Positions 11,401 to 24,069 of a stretch of DNA of 64,000 nucleotides are shown here, one piece after another; the stretch's first letter is position 1; the number at the start of each line of letters is the position of its first letter. The notes under the pieces were generated by a model. That model had not been told where the DNA came from. It was given only the letters and a program-made list of their open reading frames with translations, and did no database searches. The translations under genes were made by a program, and so were the position numbers. This DNA is from Lingula anatina (lineage: Eukaryota > Brachiopoda > Lingulata > Lingulida > Lingulidae), in NCBI RefSeq assembly GCF_001039355.2, contig NW_019773648.1:623073-687072 (forward strand). The letters run 5' to 3'.

Positions 11401-14400
11401 TGGTCGCTATATCAAGATCTCCAGATCAGGGCAACAGTTTTTGGTGTTGTGCGAAGTTATTGTTCGAGGTTATACATACCCATGTAAGTTGTAGCTGTAT
11501 GGTATTGTATCTGATACAATCTTGTATATTTTGTATAATAAACGCTGTGTTTTTATGTTTATTTGTTCCATAAAGCTGGAACTTAACCCAGTGTTGAAAA
11601 TGTGCAACCGTTGTCAACTTCATGAAAAATTACTTTTTTAATTCCGATGAATTATAGAACTTACCTGTAGTGTGACGTTGGCGTTTCCACTCTTTCCTAA
11701 CAAGACAATAGTACTTCATGATTTTCTAGCTTTTATTCACTTGAATTTACTTTAACCCTGTTGATTCGTGACTGATGATATCGACACCATTGAAATTGCA
11801 ACAGCAATAAAGCTAGTATGTGACTGTTTGATAGATACCCATTTAAATCACAAAAACACCAAAAGAGGTAGCCATCNTATCGACACGCTCTTCGCGGGCG
11901 CAGCCATGTTGTTGACGGCACACGGGTTGATATCTTTGATCGCCTGGAGAATTTGCGCCTGTGGATTTGTAATTTAGTTTCGAATATCATTAAAATCTAC
12001 AGAATTTGCACTTTATTTTGATACATAGTTTGTGGGGGGTAAATAATTTGCATTATATAAATATTTTAGTTTTTCTTTCGACAAATCTTTAAAACTTACC
12101 TTTTTTTGTCGACTTTTATAATTTTTTCTTGGTGGATATTTTCGAATGTTACTTCGTTGGCTAGCTCTTCTTTTCAGCTTTAAGATGACAACAAAAACAT
12201 GCGTGTGAAAGTAATAGCGGAAAATCCCCGAGACGTTTTCTAATGCCTTGTCAAGGAGCGCATTTGCACCTAAGCGCTGCTGTGCTGTCAGCAGCAGTAC
12301 AATTCTGCTAAACTGCGCGTAACATGTTATTTACATCTCTTATTAGACTACGTTTTTTAATGTCAAATCTAGCTTTGTTTTATATGATTTGTAAGAGCAA
12401 CACCTGCACTTTTATATGGTATAAAAATATAGGGGGTTACTATTAAATTTGATACTGAAATTAAACCTTGAAAATGACCTGTTTGGCGCTTTTAAGCAGG
12501 TTTTTCTATGCGTTATATGCTTGCTGCCGGTACCTACAAGTACACATAACAAGTTGCTACACATGACACGAACTGATTAACATATATCGTAACATATAAA
12601 CAAACAAACCAGCTTTTATCATATACAAGTCACACCGGATTCTACATATTACTAACGTAACACAAAACACAAACTGATTAACATCGTTACATATAAACAA
12701 ACACACCAGCTTATTATCATATATGAGTCGCACCGGATTCTACATATTACTACGTGCCATTTATACCACAGTCACAATATATGTTATTATGCCGATTGTC
12801 GGGAATAACAGAAAGCATTACTCACTTACATGATCATACAGAACAAATAAGCGTACAGGTACACATAACAAGTTGCTACACATTACAAACTAACGTATAA
12901 CAAGTATCCATGAACAATCTGGTGCAACACAAAAGACTTACAGTACGGACTATCGAGATGTGAACTTAGGTACGCAAAGATATTAGACATGCACAATTAG
13001 CTATGACTCCAAACAGTAAGAGGTTGTCATACCCTCATTACTTGAATTGACAATGCATTTTACAATTTGATTTGTATTTCAGTTAACATAGCTCTTGGGA
13101 AGACAGCAAGCCAGTCTAGTAATTTTTCTTCTGCAAGTCTCGCTAGACTTGCCGTAGATGGAAATACGAACACGCGCTTTTTCGACGGCAGTTGCACAGC
13201 TACCGAAGAGTATGTTGAACGTTTTCCATGGTGGGAAGTTGATCTCGGTGACATGTATTACATCTACTCGGTGACATTAGTGAACAGGGAAAAATGTAAT
13301 TGCTTTTGTCTTTGTTTTATGCTTTATACTATTCGTTCACGCGGTTGGTATCACTTGCATTTTGGAATACAGAACGAATAAATTCTACAATTGTTTTAAG
13401 ACACTTTCAAAGGGCGTCGAGAACATATTCCAAAGCCTCCTTATCTCACTTTTAAATGTGCGGACTCAGAAAAAGTTCAATACTATTTGATAAACATTTC
13501 TTGGAACATTATCAAAATGGCTTTTAAAAAGTATTAACTGAAACTTGAAACAAATTTCTTTGTTCTTTTGTATCATGGGGTACGATTTTCAAAGAGGGAA
13601 AGTGAATAAGCATAAACGATCACCCTTACCAGTTGTAATAAATAATATTTATGGCTGAAGACTTTTGTTTAAGAATGATATTGAGATTGTAGGGGATGAT
13701 GATTGTTATCATAATAATTTACGTTAACTGCTTTGTGATGTCTATTAGCTGGTGGACGCCTGAAGAATATTGAAGTCAAGGTTTCACTGCCAAACAACTC
13801 GGTCTACTTTTGTGCCAGACGAGAGGAACAGGTGCCTGACGACAGCTCTGTTGAACTGCCTTGTAATCCTGCATCTTTAGTAGGGCAGTTTGTGAGGGTT
13901 AGTTTGAACAGCACCACATCAGAACCTTTGATTCTATGTGAGGTGATGGTAAAAGGCTACAAATACCAAGGTATGCAAACGCCCTTAAATCCTTATATTT
14001 GTCTGATATTTAACATGGTGCGCACTGGTTTATAATATAAGTTAAATATTTATTGTTATATTCATACAAAGTTTGAAATAAAAAAACCTTAGTAATCTGT
14101 CAACAAAATGGCATAACGTGCTTTTGTGTGCCTTATTTTACTAGTTAGAAGTCACGGAAGCTTTTTTTGTATAATCTTTTACAAAGCAAAGGTCCCGTGA
14201 GACAATTTTTTGCTCATACTCACGTGATGCACACATTTTCAGATTGTGGTAGTAGTAAGACGTTTGGTCCAGAATGTAGATATAAATGTAACTGTAAGGA
14301 TACAGCAGAGGTGTGTGAGAGGCGTACAGGTGCTTGTACATCTGGTTGTGCGGACGGTTGGAGCAATCGGCAGAACGTGTGTCAAATAGGTAAAGTACCA

Positions 14401-17400
14401 AAAACTAAATAGTATTATTTTTTCATACCTCGGAGCGTGCGGAGTAACTGGGGAAGGTTAGGGTAGACCGGGGCTAGTTGGCCCAGTTAGACACTTTTGG
14501 CCTTGTAGAGCCAACTAAGTTAGAGTAACAAAACCGGTTTCAAAGTAAGCCCCATGAACTAAGCTACGTATGCAACGCCATAATTTTTCAAACATTGTGG
14601 CAGATGGCTCACAATTTGACAAAAAACGCAGTTGACGTCAGGGGGGCCAGCTTGCCCCGCCATGGAGGCAGATTTATTGAGATTTCTGTACGTCACGCTG
14701 TATTTGTAATATATCTATTAAAAAACTTGATTTGTTTTAATTAAGAATAAATTAATAATGGTATAAAGCAGGTTTTTAATGAATAAAAACAAACAATTAA
14801 TTTTCATTTTAAAAGAAACTAAAAATCAGTTTGAAACGGGTAATTATTTAACAAACTCTAGTTCTGTAGCGCGCAAAGGATTGTGAGTAATATGAGGGTC
14901 CAACTTGCCCCGAGTCAAGGGGGCCAACTAGCCCCGGGTGCACATTATTTATTTAAAAGGATTGCAGCCATTTATGGTGCTAGAATGAGCAACGGTGATA
15001 CATCTCTGTGAAACTTAAAACAATGAACTTCGGTTTGATGCCCTATACATACAGGGTTGCTACTTAAAATGGAATATTTTTTATCATTGTTATTTTTGAG
15101 TGCTAATTAATTTTTTTTGGGCTTGAGTCACTGAGTGATAATAACATCCAGTCTTCTGTTGTGAGATATTTTGGTCAATAATATCAAATCTGACATAAGA
15201 TGCCATTCAAAAGAAAGGAACACCCCCAGAAAACCATATCAACAGTTTGATGTCAGTATAAACTTTAAGATAAGATATTAAAGAAAATGATAGCCTCCGG
15301 ACAGTGATATGTTACACAGTCAAAGAACTCCCTACGGTTAATCATGAAAAGTCAGTAATTGCGGGTATGACCTCCAGCAGCCGCTTGCAGCGCCCTCATC
15401 CTACATGGCATACCCTGTGACAAGTTTTTTAGAATTTGGGTGGGGATATCATTCCACGCAGTGACATTTGCCTGTCGCAGTTCATCACTGTTTACCGGCC
15501 GAGGACCTTAGCTATTAATTCTGTGAATTACTTCCGCCCACAGATTTTCAATTGGGTTCATATCTGGAGAGTTTGCAGGCCAGGGCAGTTGCTGAACCCA
15601 TTGGTTTTGAAGAAAAACAGTGATTCTGCGACCTCGATGTGGGGTTGCGCAGTCCTCTTGGTACACAAAGTTGTTCCTGAAGATGACTCTTACCAATCGA
15701 AGCATTGTTTGCTGTAGAATGTCTCTGTAGGAATCCTGGATGAGGTTGCCTCCTAGAAAAACCAACTGGTTCTGGGCACCGACATGAAATGCTCCCCAAA
15801 CAGAGACGTTACCATCCCCTGCTTGCACCCTAGGCAGTACACAATCATCGTTTTATGCCTCTCGTACACGTCGGTGGACTCGGATTCGACGATCAACCCT
15901 AAAAAATCCATATCTGGCCTCAACACTGAAAACGACGTGATTCCAGTGTTTTGGCTGCAAATGCACGTGGTCCCCAGCCCATTGCAGACGTCGCTGTATA
16001 TGGCCTGCTCTTAACAGTGGTTTCCCTACTGGCCTTCGTGCAAAATAACCGGCTTGCAGTAATCTCTTGTTCACGAGGGACCTTGAAACGGGCGTTTGAA
16101 TGACATTCTGCATCTCTTTTCTGAGGACACTGGTTGTCTTTGTACGACCAGCACGGCGTCCTTTAAGAAGAAGGCGACCCTGTCTTCTTGGTGTGATACG
16201 CGGCCACCCTGGTCGAGGTATTGGAGTAGGTTCCCCCATTTCTTTGGAGGACTTCACAAACGGTTCCTGATAAATGTTGAATTACCTGGCAATGGCTGTC
16301 CGTTTCTGGTCATTATCTCTGAGAACAAGAATCTCATAGTAAGCTGCGTTGCTTAGCTGTTGAACCATATCTTCACTAAGGTACCTGTCAAGTTTCAGAG
16401 CGATCCCTCTGTTGCTTCTCTAAACACACTCCAAAGATTGACCAAACCCATGCGTTTTTATGCAAGGGCAGAAATTGCCGAAAAGACCACCCCTCACATT
16501 TCTGACCACAGAACATGCAACTGCATGCATCAATTNNNNNNNNNNNNNNNNNNNNNNNNNNNNNNNNNNNNNNNNNNNNNNNNNNNNNNNNNNNNNNNNN
16601 NNNNNNNNNNNNNNNNNNNNNNNNNNNNNNNNNNNNNNNNNNNNNNNNNNNNNNNNNNNNNNNNNNNNNNNNNNNNNNNNNNNNNNNNNNNNNNNNNNNN
16701 NNNNNNNNNNNNNNNNNNNNNNNNNNNNNNNNNNNNNNNNNNNNNNNNNNNNNNNNNNNNNNNNNNNNNNNNNNNNNNNNNNNNNNNNNNNNNNNNNNNN
16801 NNNNNNNNNNNNNNNNNNNNNNNNNNNNNNNNNNNNNNNNNNNNNNNNNNNNNNNNNNNNNNNNNNNNNNNNNNNNNNNNNNNNNNNNNNNNNNNNNNNN
16901 NNNNNNNNNNNNNNNNNNNNNNNNNNNNNNNNNNNNNNNNNNNNNNNNNNNNNNNNNNNNNNNNNNNNNNNNNNNNNNNNNNNNNNNNNNNNNNNNNNNN
17001 NNNNNNNNNNNNNNNNNNNNNNNNNNNNNNNNNNNNNNNNNNNNNNNNNNNNNNNNNNNNNNNNNNNNNNNNNNNNNNNNNNNNNNNNNNNNNNNNNNNN
17101 NNNNNNNNNNNNNNNNNNTTTGGGAAATTTGGGCCATTATGTGAATACACGTGCCACTGCCTAGGAAATTTTACCTGCAGTATACCCAATGGCTTCAGGT
17201 GTCCTGAAGGGTGTCAAACCTACTGGAAAGGCTACGGATGCCATCAGCGTAAATAAACCTTTTTACTTGCTATATAATAAACGTAATTCCAGTAAATAAT
17301 CTTTTGTCACAGAAGTAGGGACACGTTACTAGAAATGCTTTGCAAAGTTACAAATACCACCATATATAGTATCCTTATACCTTTTTACCCACACAGAAAA

Positions 17401-20400
17401 GCCGTATTTTGAGATGGCACCTACAGTGACCTCAAGAACGCTTCATTCTGTTAGCATTGGCTGGGACATTTGGTCTTCGGGGAGATACCCGGGGGAAGGC
17501 AGCGTACGCTCTTACGTTGCCAGAGTCTGGAAAGACGGTAACGTCATTGACGTTAGGAAAAATTCTGCGGATATCACGTCCATCGCCATTGAAAACCTTC
17601 TGGAGTACACAGCGTATGAGTTCACTGTATCTATCGAGGATGAAGAAGGACAGGAGGGGAAACAAAGTCCGAGTGTCGCTAAAATGACATGTGGAGGTAA
17701 GAATGTCAAAAATGATTCTTACCTTATTTCCAAATCTCGGAAGATAATAGATGATATGTTACTTAACTCGATACAACTATAATTTTATGGTGATCAGCTT
17801 AGAAAATGTGGTGTTTAGTTATCAAACCGGATGAAATGAGTCCATCAATACTGCACTGAAGAACATGCCATGTACTGGGTAGCATTGTCTTTGGGGCTCT
17901 GCCTTTTGCGGTGTTGCCCCTCAAACGTTAATAATTTCTTTACTGAACAAAATTACTGAAGACAGGGAGTAGCATGCTAAATAATAATAAAATGGTTAAA
18001 AAAACATGTATCTATACCTAACGTTCCTGATATCTCGCACGTTGGCGTCTTTTATATCAAGCACTCAGACACCCCGATATTGAAATGAAACCATCGTTAA
18101 ACACCGCTTCTATGCAGTATTATTTCATAAAATTTGATCCATAATAAAAATTTGTAACTACTTTGTTCTAGACAGATAACTACTTGAATGCAATTTTTAC
18201 ACTGTGTATGTAATTTCATTTGACACAGATTTAGCCAATTAAAATAAACAGATTTTTGGTATAGTATGGTATAAATATTTTTTCTGATTTTTCTAACTAG
18301 CTCCTTCCATTATTCCACAACCAGACATTATCCTATCCCTGAAAGTACCGTGGAACACTGCACAGATAAGATTAAAAACTCATGTTCGTCATTTGGCCAG
18401 ACAAAATGATAAAATGTTAAATGGGCGGCGACTCTATCTAAGTAACTTATTTTTTTTCAAAGGGAGGAGTATCAACCTCAGAGAGTGAGCGAGTGTAAGC
18501 ACAGAAAAGTAACTTTACGATTTTCCTTGGGTCATTTGTAAAATTTTCCACATAGCAAGCCAATCCCAAATCACTTTTTTTTCACTCCAACAGAAATAGG
18601 AGTGAAAAAAAAACATCATTTTTTTTCAAAATTATGGTCGGTCGAGCTCATAAACAAACTTATCAGTATTGCCTGGCTTTAATTAATTATATGATGTACA
18701 TTATACGGATCTAAACAAATCGGAACTTTAATTAAGTCTCTATATCTTACTGAGGGAGATATAAGCTTACTGGTATATTAACCTAACAACAATGTAATTT
18801 TTACTATAATTTACGAATGTTTATATGATGCGTATTTCAGTAGTGAGAACATTAACAACAAACATAGAAAATAATAAAGAAACATTACTATGCTTTTTTC
18901 TACGCGTGCCATTTTAGGATATGACAGAAGCGGTACATAGGTGTGATGGATTTGCCAAACTGAAACTGTATGTCAATAGAGAGTACGGAAACAACACCAG
19001 GAAAGACGTTGTGGTTGTCAAAGAAAGTCAGGACATTTATATCGAAGACCTGGTTCCATACAGCAATTTTACAGTGTACATATCAGCAGTGAGTAATCTT
19101 AATCTTGAGGGACCAGTATTGGTGCTTAATGGGCGGACACCGGAAGGAGGTAGGTACTACAAAATGTTCTAAAATATAGGTAATGTTGGTGTTAATACTT
19201 GTTTGTTCAAAGCACTTTTAGTAATAGTGATAGGGCCCAACTAAACTAATTGCGAAGTCAGTGTACAAATGGTAGTAGTTAATATGTAATGACTTGCTTA
19301 AATCCAAACAAATGGTTCTGTATTGTCCGGTCCCACCAAAAATGGCACCGCCTACCGTTGTAAGTCGGAGTAAAGATTCCATAGAGTTGACCTGGGAAGC
19401 TCCGTGGCCTCCAGGGGGAATCATAACTGATTATGATATAGGTTATACAATGGAAGTGACTAACTGGAAGGTATTGATTGTGAGCTCTGACACTAGGGGG
19501 AAGTCTATAGGCAACCTTCAATACAACACGACGCACTGGTTTAGGGTTAGTTTTCATCGTATCTCTTCAGCTTTGTCGAAGACATGTTTTTGCGCAAACA
19601 TGACTCAGTTATCTTTGAATTGATGCCAGCCATACGATATCGTTGATTATGAATACTTTATGAAAGAGGCTTTGATCTTCTTTGAGTTTTTCTTTTCGAG
19701 TGTCTCGATTTCTTTACCGGAGGCACACTTAAATGACAAATTTAATTACTCCTTTTTGATTAAGATTCGTGCAATGACCAACCTTGGTTACGGGGAGTAC
19801 AGTGAGGCCATTGAAACAATAACAGTTGAGGCAAGTTTGTATGAACCAAGAAGTGCTGAGCTATGTACCAATGTCATTTAAAGAAGAAAAAACGTTACAC
19901 TGATTAATAATATGTTCACTTCAGATATAAATTGTTTAAGAGCTATGCAAATGTTCTTCTGATGATGGTATAATACGTGCTTTTTTGTTTGAACAGAGCC
20001 AGGACCACCTTCTAACTTCACCGCTACAAGCAGATCGCAAACGTCTCTAGAATTTTCATGGAAAGCACCACGTGTCAGAAATGGAATAATAACAGGCTAC
20101 AAGGTAATTGTTCGATGCTTGTCAAAAATAATAATAATAATAAAAACGCACTACAAATATGGATCGTTTGACATAGTTCTGTACATTTTGACTCAATTTT
20201 TTTATTTTAACTGTTATTCAATCCAGATTGAATGTTACACTGATGGCAAAGGTGTCTCTGCAGAGCTCAGTATGCATGCAAGAAGCTACGTCTTTAAACA
20301 GTTGACATCGGGGACTAAGTACACGTGTAGTTTGAAAGCCAAAACGTCGGCAGGTTATGGGAATTCGTCACAGCTTGTCACGTGGACGGAACCAAAAGGT

Positions 20401-21401
20401 ATGTGGCTTTTCGAACATAAGTAAAATGGTAACAAGAAACATAACTTGAAAGAAAAATGTGCCAGCAACTGTTATACGAGTAGGCCTAGATGGCTGAAAA
20501 ACACAAGCTACAAAATTTCTAGAACATCATTTTTTGTCTGATTTTGATTATTGTTATTATTTGGTATTTAGTCAACTTCCCAAACCCAAACAGCAACAAT
20601 AAATATTTATCAAACAAATTGTCACTTTCACTTTTGTAAACATTTTAGATCCAGAAATCGGTGGGATCGTCGGTGGTGTTGTTGGCGCCACATTTGTGGC
20701 GGCGGTTGTGGTTATGGCAATCGTGATAACACTGCTGAGGTAATGTCACTTAGGTAGTGAATTTGCAACATTATTAGACCGCCGTAGGGGTTGTTCCTGC
20801 ATCTATTACTTTTCCGACCAATGGGCACTTACAAAAGATGAATAAGGGAAGTGCATCTATTAACTAAAGAATATGGCCACGTTTCACACGTTTGGCACGT
20901 TAGAACGGTAGGATTATACTAGTACTTAAGCTTCAGTAGAGGCAGGCATAATCAGTTGTGACGCACATTATGAATGCATATTTTAGAAGACGAAGACGAG
21001 AACGGGAGGCTAACAGTTCAAGTAGTGTTCCTGAAAGAGAAGTCTCCAATCTAGGGCTGGAGCACTGCAGTGAAAATATTGGTATGTTTAGTAGGTTAAT
21101 TCAATGAAGAAAATGTGTCAAACCTTTGTATAAAACTACCCAAGCTTTGAATGAATTTGAAGCCTTTAAAAGTTTGTAACGCGAGTTAGACCGCGCTAAA
21201 ACTATTTTCTGCGCTGCATGATCTTGAATTCAGCAACCTCATTTACTTATATTAATTCTGTATTTCTATACCCCGGTAGATTACGAACATCCAATGCGCC
21301 ATTGGCAGGAAACCCTGTACACAGACCTCGTGCTAAGTTCAAATGACGACGTGGAGCAATCTGGAACTGGCAATCTTGGTGAAGATCGTTCTAGATATTA
21401 A
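8472..21401 (+). CDS. EGF / fucolectin-domain / FN3 type I membrane receptor
   Basis: Exons before the gap: 8472-8511 (signal peptide MDFFLVVWITILS), 9864-10028 (EGF-like, Cys-rich), 10741-10947 plus 11289-11483 (first F5/8-type or fucolectin-like domain, with NLALGKPTTQSS, LAVDGN, PWWLVDLG), 13083-13295 plus 13749-13970 (second such domain, NIALGKTASQSS, LAVDGNTNT, PWWEVDLG), and 14243-14389 (EGF-like, FGPECRYKCNC). After the gap: 17119-17248 (EGF-like end), 17397-17696 (FN3), 18301-18383 and 18918-19149 (FN3), 19997-20103 and 20227-20398 (FN3), 20649-20739 (TM segment GGIVGGVVGATFVAAVVVMA), 20987-21081 and 21280-21401 (tail). All listed exons agree in phase. The tail is about 80 residues with RRRRER after the membrane and tyrosines in DYEHP and TLYTDL; no kinase or phosphatase domain follows. 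At least one exon is hidden by the gap. A decaying FN3 module lies at 19311-19834. Ligand is unknown; carbohydrate binding is possible from the family. Confidence 0.8.
12568..12755. repeat. Two tandem copies of a ~101-bp repeat
   Basis: AACTGATTAACAT, AACATATAAACAAAC or close variants, and CACCGGATTCTACATATTAC recur with a period of about 101 bp. A separate direct repeat (GTACACATAACAAGTTGCTA) occurs near 12540 and again near 12858, flanking the tandem pair. The array lies in the intron between the two fucolectin-like domains. The rest of that intron (11484-13082) shows no exon, and it contains an ambiguous base at 11877. Confidence 0.7.
14469..14939. mobile_element. Candidate short inverted-repeat element in a receptor intron
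   Basis: The left edge reads CCGGGGCTAGTTGGCCC and the right edge carries its inverse, GGGCCAACTAGCCCCGG. Two more related motifs lie inside (GGCCAGCTTGCCCC near 14646 and TCCAACTTGCCCC near 14899). The interior is AT-rich and codes for nothing. I could not find a clear target-site duplication, so the exact ends are uncertain. Confidence 0.55.
15352..16368 (-). mobile_element. Degenerate Tc1-like transposase
   Basis: The minus strand holds the parts of a Tc1/mariner transposase in order. An N-terminal piece begins at 16368 (MVQQLSNAAYYEILVLRD) and meets a stop. A second frame (16257-15853) contains GRPRIT-like GWPRITPRR, then WNHVVFSVEARYGFF. A third frame (15828-15508) has NVSVWGAFHV, YQEDCATPHRGRR and PDMNPIENLWAEV, and the C-terminal AAAGGHTRNY ends at 15352. 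At least two frameshifts and a stop show it is inactive. It lies in the receptor intron just before the assembly gap, so its right terminus may be inside the gap. The 14940-15351 segment before it shows no gene. Confidence 0.8.
16536..17118. other. Assembly gap (run of N)
   Basis: There are 583 undetermined bases. The gap cuts into an EGF-like exon of the receptor gene, because coding sequence resumes immediately at 17119 (FGKFGPLCEYTCHC), so the 5' part of that exon and possibly others are missing. Confidence 1.
19311..19834 (+). other. Decaying FN3 module inside the receptor gene
   Basis: Two stretches encode fibronectin type III sequence in the receptor's orientation. The first (about 19318-19550) has PPKMAPPTVVSRSKDSIELTWEAP and the second (about 19723-19834) has IRAMTNLGYGEYSEAIETI. 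The first has no AG acceptor where its sister exon has one (at about 19316 the bases read TATTGTCCGG), and the second has an odd boundary followed by GCAAGT or a weak GTTTGT donor. Skipping both joins 19149 to 19997 in phase. I read this as an FN3 unit losing its splice signals; an assembly error or alternative splicing remains possible. Confidence 0.55.
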
Positions 21402-21750
21402 GTGTTTTGATGACGGCAATGTTGCAAATTTTGGTGTTATCTTGAATGATATATATACACATATGACCTTATGTAGCAAATATTGACCTATTTTGCAGTC
21501 TTAAGTCAATTAATTATTGGCAAACATTTACAATGGACATTTACTGTTATAATTACTCAAATGCTGTATTTGTAAAGTTTATGAAATCTGAACACGAAAA
21601 TAACGAGGAGAAATCAGAATTGCCTAATGACGTCAGACGTCGCACAAAATGATGGACACCTTGATAGGCCTACTCTAGCAGCTTTATTCTGGGCAAAGTA
21701 ACACATCACAATGAGAACGATAGATGCCAAAAGGCGATTTATCAAATGTT

Positions 21751-23045
21751 TCATGGCCCAAACAGTAGCGACGAGTCATGCTTATTATAGTAATAATCCA
21801 AGAGCACGTTCACAAATTCGCTCTTTTCAATGGCACCACTTTCATTTTCATCGACAAAATCAAATGATTCCTGAAAGCCAGCCTGTACGTTGTACGCTTT
21901 CAAATACCCGGTGTGCTCTTCAAGACTAAGCTTGCCGTTATTATCGGCGTCAGCTGCATGGAACACCCCCCGGAACGTGAGCCTAGTCTCTCGTTCTGTC
22001 TTAACGTTTTCAATCAGACGCGCGAAGACGCCGATGACGTCAGCAAACTGAAACCCACCTTGATGGCCAATTTCTCCGGTGGGCCAAAGATTTTCCCACG
22101 CCTCTTGTAATATATCTCTCAATTCCTGCGCGCTCTCTTTTCCCAGATATTCTTTTGCTCTTTCCACTATTTTGTCAGTGTGCTCTCTCTCAGTTATCAT
22201 GCCGTCGCGGTTCTCGTCAACTAGGTTGAAAATGCGTTGCACTTTTATGAGCCATTTCTTGGAAACAAAAGGATAAACCTGGAACATTATAAGCAATGTA
22301 AATTGTCAAACGTTTTCTTGCTAGCTATTATTATTATCACATGACTATCTTTTTTGTTTAAGATAATTTAAGATTACTTGATCAGTTACTACTGACGATA
22401 TGTAGGCTTTATATAAATAAGCTATAGATTAAAGATCTATAACGACCCCTTTATACCCTGAACAAGTTTATGTACTGTTATTAACTATAAAATCTTCCAG
22501 TGTACTTAACATTTATACATATTATAGATACTCATGACAATTAAGAAATTTAAAACATATATGTAAAAAAAAGCTAAATGGACTAGATTTTAAAGAGATC
22601 TTTAAATTTGTGGTATGATTATTTTACTCACATTAAAATTGTTTGTAGCCTACATTTCTTAAATCGTTACTTGTTAAAATCTGCTGATCAATTTAATGGA
22701 TTCTGGACAAAATTAATTTCATTATCATTTCTTCAAAGAAAACTTATTCAGACTGCTAGTATACTGTATAGGCGGCTCGGGTTGTAGGCCCTACCTGTGT
22801 ATAATTTCATATTAAGTCTTTAATATTGGTAAGCAACAATTAATTCACACAATCGTACAAGCAAGCAAAGAGAGTAGCATACGTGTAAGCCATCAAACAC
22901 ACTGTCTAGCTCGCAAACAAGGGGTACCCAGTAGCTTCACCTGTTGGCCAGCAGGTGGTGAATCCTCCTCGAGGTCGGATCTCACAAACACACCAGTCTG
23001 AAGAGTGTCCAACACTGTAGGTATCAGTATATACAACACGAACAT
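21751..23045 (-). CDS. EF-hand calcium-binding protein with hydrophobic N-terminus
   Basis: Exons 22941-23045 and 21751-22278 join in phase 0 to 210 aa. The first exon encodes a hydrophobic start (MFVLYILIPTVLDTLQTG) that may be a signal peptide, then an acidic linker. The second contains EF-hand loops DENRDGMITERE, DADNNGKLSLEE and DENESGAIEKSE, each with acidic residues at the expected coordinating positions and Gly at position 6. The loop layout, with a WIxK-type helix before the first loop (KKWLIKVQRIF) and a long helical middle with no obvious loop, resembles sarcoplasmic calcium-binding protein or calexcitin relatives. Calcium buffering or sensing is the family role. A secreted or ER location is inferred only from the N-terminus. 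The gene is convergent with the receptor gene; about 350 bp separate the two stops. Confidence 0.8.
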
Positions 23046-23940
23046 CTTGATGGGAGAAAGTCAATCGTGCTGCATGAAATTGTGAGCGGCACTGTTCTGG
23101 ATGATGAAACTTTTCCGTGACTCAAGCGATTTGCAGAAAGAAGTAAAACTTGAGTCTTTTTATCAAGAGGTATGAGGAATTGTAAGGTTTTAACTGCGCT
23201 GTTTACGCAGCTGTCTCGAACAAGATCTGCGGGTGTTCCTTACAGCCCTCATGTTTATGTAATCTAAACAAACTGCTGATGAAATGACATTTATGCTGGA
23301 AAAATACAAACCTTGTATTTAAACATCAGTTTCGTTCTTAAAGTTAATTTCTTCCTGTTACAGTATAGGCCTACATGTACAGCGAGTCCAGCAAAAAAGT
23401 TGGAATTGGAAAACAGTCGTCTCCTGTAATTCACTCAGGTTCAAAGTTTCAATACATACATATATGATTTAGTACGTTAGTAAAACTAATAAATTGAGGA
23501 ATACAAAAATCAACAAGCAAATAGGCTAAAAGATTAAAAATATCACAAATAAAGTAAAATACCAAGTTGAAAAAATATTTTGGTATCTTTGGGAAGTGTT
23601 AAGCTTTTCCTTTTACCCAGTCCATAATAAAATTCAAACTGTTCCTTCAGTCAGCGTTTTGATGAGCACCACACAAGACACAAACATATAACCAGCCACT
23701 TTAGGCGAGGCGTATAAATATACATGTACACCCAGCACAGCTGCCTCAGACATTTTTGATTGTCTGATTTTCCGTAGCCTACAGCCTGAAATTTTACAGA
23801 TAGCAATGATGATGATGATTATTATTGAATCAAATAAAATATTCCACATGTCATACGTTTATTCTTCTGATGAGCACCTGGCCTTTCTAAGATTACCAGT
23901 GCTATCACCTTCACCTAATAGTCCCCTAATATTTAATGGA
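23046..23940. other. Intergenic stretch with no gene seen
   Basis: The segment is AT-rich with no exon signal. It probably contains the promoter of the EF-hand gene on the minus strand, but no clear TATA box is visible at the expected distance. Confidence 0.4.
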
Positions 23941-23969
23941 GAACACACGGGAATGGCCTGTCTTGACTA

Positions 23970-24040
23970 AAGCCGCCATCTACCGGAAGTATTTGCCATG
24001 AGGCTCACGCAAGGAAAGAAGCGGAAATATCGCGATTAGC
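23970..24040 (+). promoter_or_regulatory. Candidate TATA-less promoter (YY1- and ETS-like sites)
   Basis: CCGCCATCT (YY1-like core) is followed within a few bases by ACCGGAAGT, a perfect ETS/GABP consensus, in a locally CG-containing patch at about 23973-23993. Such pairs are common at transcription starts of broadly expressed animal genes. The nearest gene downstream on the plus strand is the BTB-Kelch gene, whose coding exon begins at 27365 after a likely non-coding exon from about 27287. Assignment to that gene is inference. Confidence 0.45.
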
Positions 24041-24069
24041 ATTTTTATGTGTAGAATAAACAACACAAA

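Noticed and set aside
16360-17256. Long open frames across 16.4-17.2 kb on both strands
   Set aside because: They are created by the run of undetermined bases. Only the part after 17119 on the plus strand (EGF-like) is real coding sequence.
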